A stretch of 64,000 nt of DNA from DASQYE01 sp036389315 (GTDB taxonomy: Bacteria > Acidobacteriota > Blastocatellia > Pyrinomonadales > Pyrinomonadaceae): NCBI GenBank assembly GCA_036389315.1, contig DASVQF010000011.1, forward strand, positions 186,001 to 250,000. The letters run 5' to 3'. Under the pieces are notes generated by a model. That model was not told the DNA's origin. It did no database searches and saw only the letters and a program-made list of their open reading frames with translations. Positions 63,527-64,000 of this stretch are shown here, one piece after another. The position numbers were made by a program, and so were the translations under genes. Every line of letters starts with the position of its first letter. The stretch's first letter is position 1.

Positions 63527-64000
63527 CTGCTTCCTCCGATCTTGCCGTACACTCTCACAAACTCTTTCCTTCCACGCGCGACGAGGCTTCCGACGTTGGC
63601 TTCGTTAATCGAGAGGGTCTCGGCGATCTCGCGATAGGTGAGCCCCTGCTGCTTCAACAGGAGGCAGCTCCGCATCGGCTCCTTGATCTTGTCGAGCGCG
63701 CGCCGCGCCTCCTCTATCTCAGCCCTGCGCTCGTACTCCTCTTCGGGCGCGGCCGTGAACCACCCGGCGTGCTCGGCCCGCTTGGCGTACTCGTCCTCGC
63801 GCGCCGTCGAGCGCCCCTGCCCGCGCAGTGTGTTGCGCGCGACGTTCATCGTCACTCTCAGCAGCCAGGCGCGCAAAAGCTCTTCGCCGGGCGTCTCGTC
63901 CAGATTCCTGTAGAGCCTGAGAAAGACCTCCTGCGTCACGTCTTCCGCTAGCCCCGCGTCGCGCACCAGGGCGCGGGCGGTGCGGAAGACTGCGCGATGA
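63523..64000 (-). CDS. ECF sigma factor (5' end beyond the window)
   Basis: The frame stays open to the window edge and continues an in-frame region 2 sequence (TARALVRDAGLAEDVTQEVF), so the gene is truncated here. Region 2 ends ...FLRLYRN and region 4 is SCLLLKQQGLTYREIAETL, with NEANVGSLVARGRKEF for -35 recognition. Directs transcription of an envelope-related regulon, presumably including its own operon. Confidence 0.93.
   Translation of the reverse strand, partial: HRAVFRTARALVRDAGLAEDVTQEVFLRLYRNLDETPGEELLRAWLLRVTMNVARNTLRGQGRSTAREDEYAKRAEHAGWFTAAPEEEYERRAEIEEARRALDKIKEPMRSCLLLKQQGLTYREIAETLSINEANVGSLVARGRKEFVRVYGKIGGSR

Overview
The window is GC-rich bacterial chromosome (about 60% GC by eye). 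It most resembles Acidobacteriota, probably class Blastocatellia. That is inferred from a GWxTD-domain lipo/secreted protein, a DUF5916 outer-membrane-type protein, an ECF sigma/anti-sigma pair followed by several DUF4097 proteins, a CRTAC1/UnbV protein and small conserved proteins I associate with that group. No rRNA, tRNA, CRISPR array or complete insertion sequence was seen.

Layout. 0-4 kb: secreted HExxH protein, TPR protein and two AT-richer surface-glycan glycosyltransferases. 4-15 kb: housekeeping and envelope genes (priA, lpxD, ferritin-like protein, SDR reductase, MGDG-synthase-like glycosyltransferase, radical SAM/SPASM enzyme, GWxTD protein, CPA2 antiporter). 15.1-40.7 kb: a large all-plus-strand biosynthetic locus. 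40.9-46.5 kb: an accessory patch with a low-GC gene of unknown function, a 21-bp tandem repeat array, a peptidase-MA/TPR protein, a frameshifted Nudix gene, a secreted RD-rich protein and a lone tandem AP2-like protein. 46.8-54 kb: GNAT, an all-helical protein, an NAD-salvage pair (pncA, pncB) and an M16 peptidase pair. 54-64 kb, minus strand: DUF5916 protein and an operon of ECF sigma factor, anti-sigma factor, DUF4097, unknown, DUF4097, DUF4097. The sigma gene runs off the right edge.

The standout is the 15.5-40.7 kb locus. It encodes an iterative type I polyketide synthase with the unusual order AT-KS-degenerate KS'(Cys replaced by Gln)-KR-DH, with separate ORFs for a hotdog thioesterase, an Sfp-type phosphopantetheinyl transferase and a tandem ACP-ACP-FabL-like reductase fusion. 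These are followed by DUF1702, a flavin-dependent halogenase-like enzyme, two catalase-like haem proteins, a dihaem cytochrome c resembling RoxA-type oxygenases, a GMC oxidoreductase, a small membrane protein, UnbV (ASPIC/CRTAC1) and UnbU. DUF1702, UnbU, UnbV, GMC oxidoreductase and thioesterase are accessory families known from enediyne PKS neighbourhoods. The PKS parts equal the enediyne PKS domain set (KS, AT, ACP, KR, DH, PPTase) but split and re-ordered, with PUFA-synthase-like features (tandem ACPs, chain-length-factor-like domain). I infer a divergent enediyne- or polyene-type pathway with heavy oxidative and possibly halogenating tailoring; the product is unknown.

Two near-identical sigma70 promoters (TTGACA-17 bp-TATAAG, with a shared palindromic spacer) precede the first genes of this locus and suggest co-regulation. 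Separately, the octamer palindrome TGGGCCCA occurs 18 times by eye where about 2 are expected.
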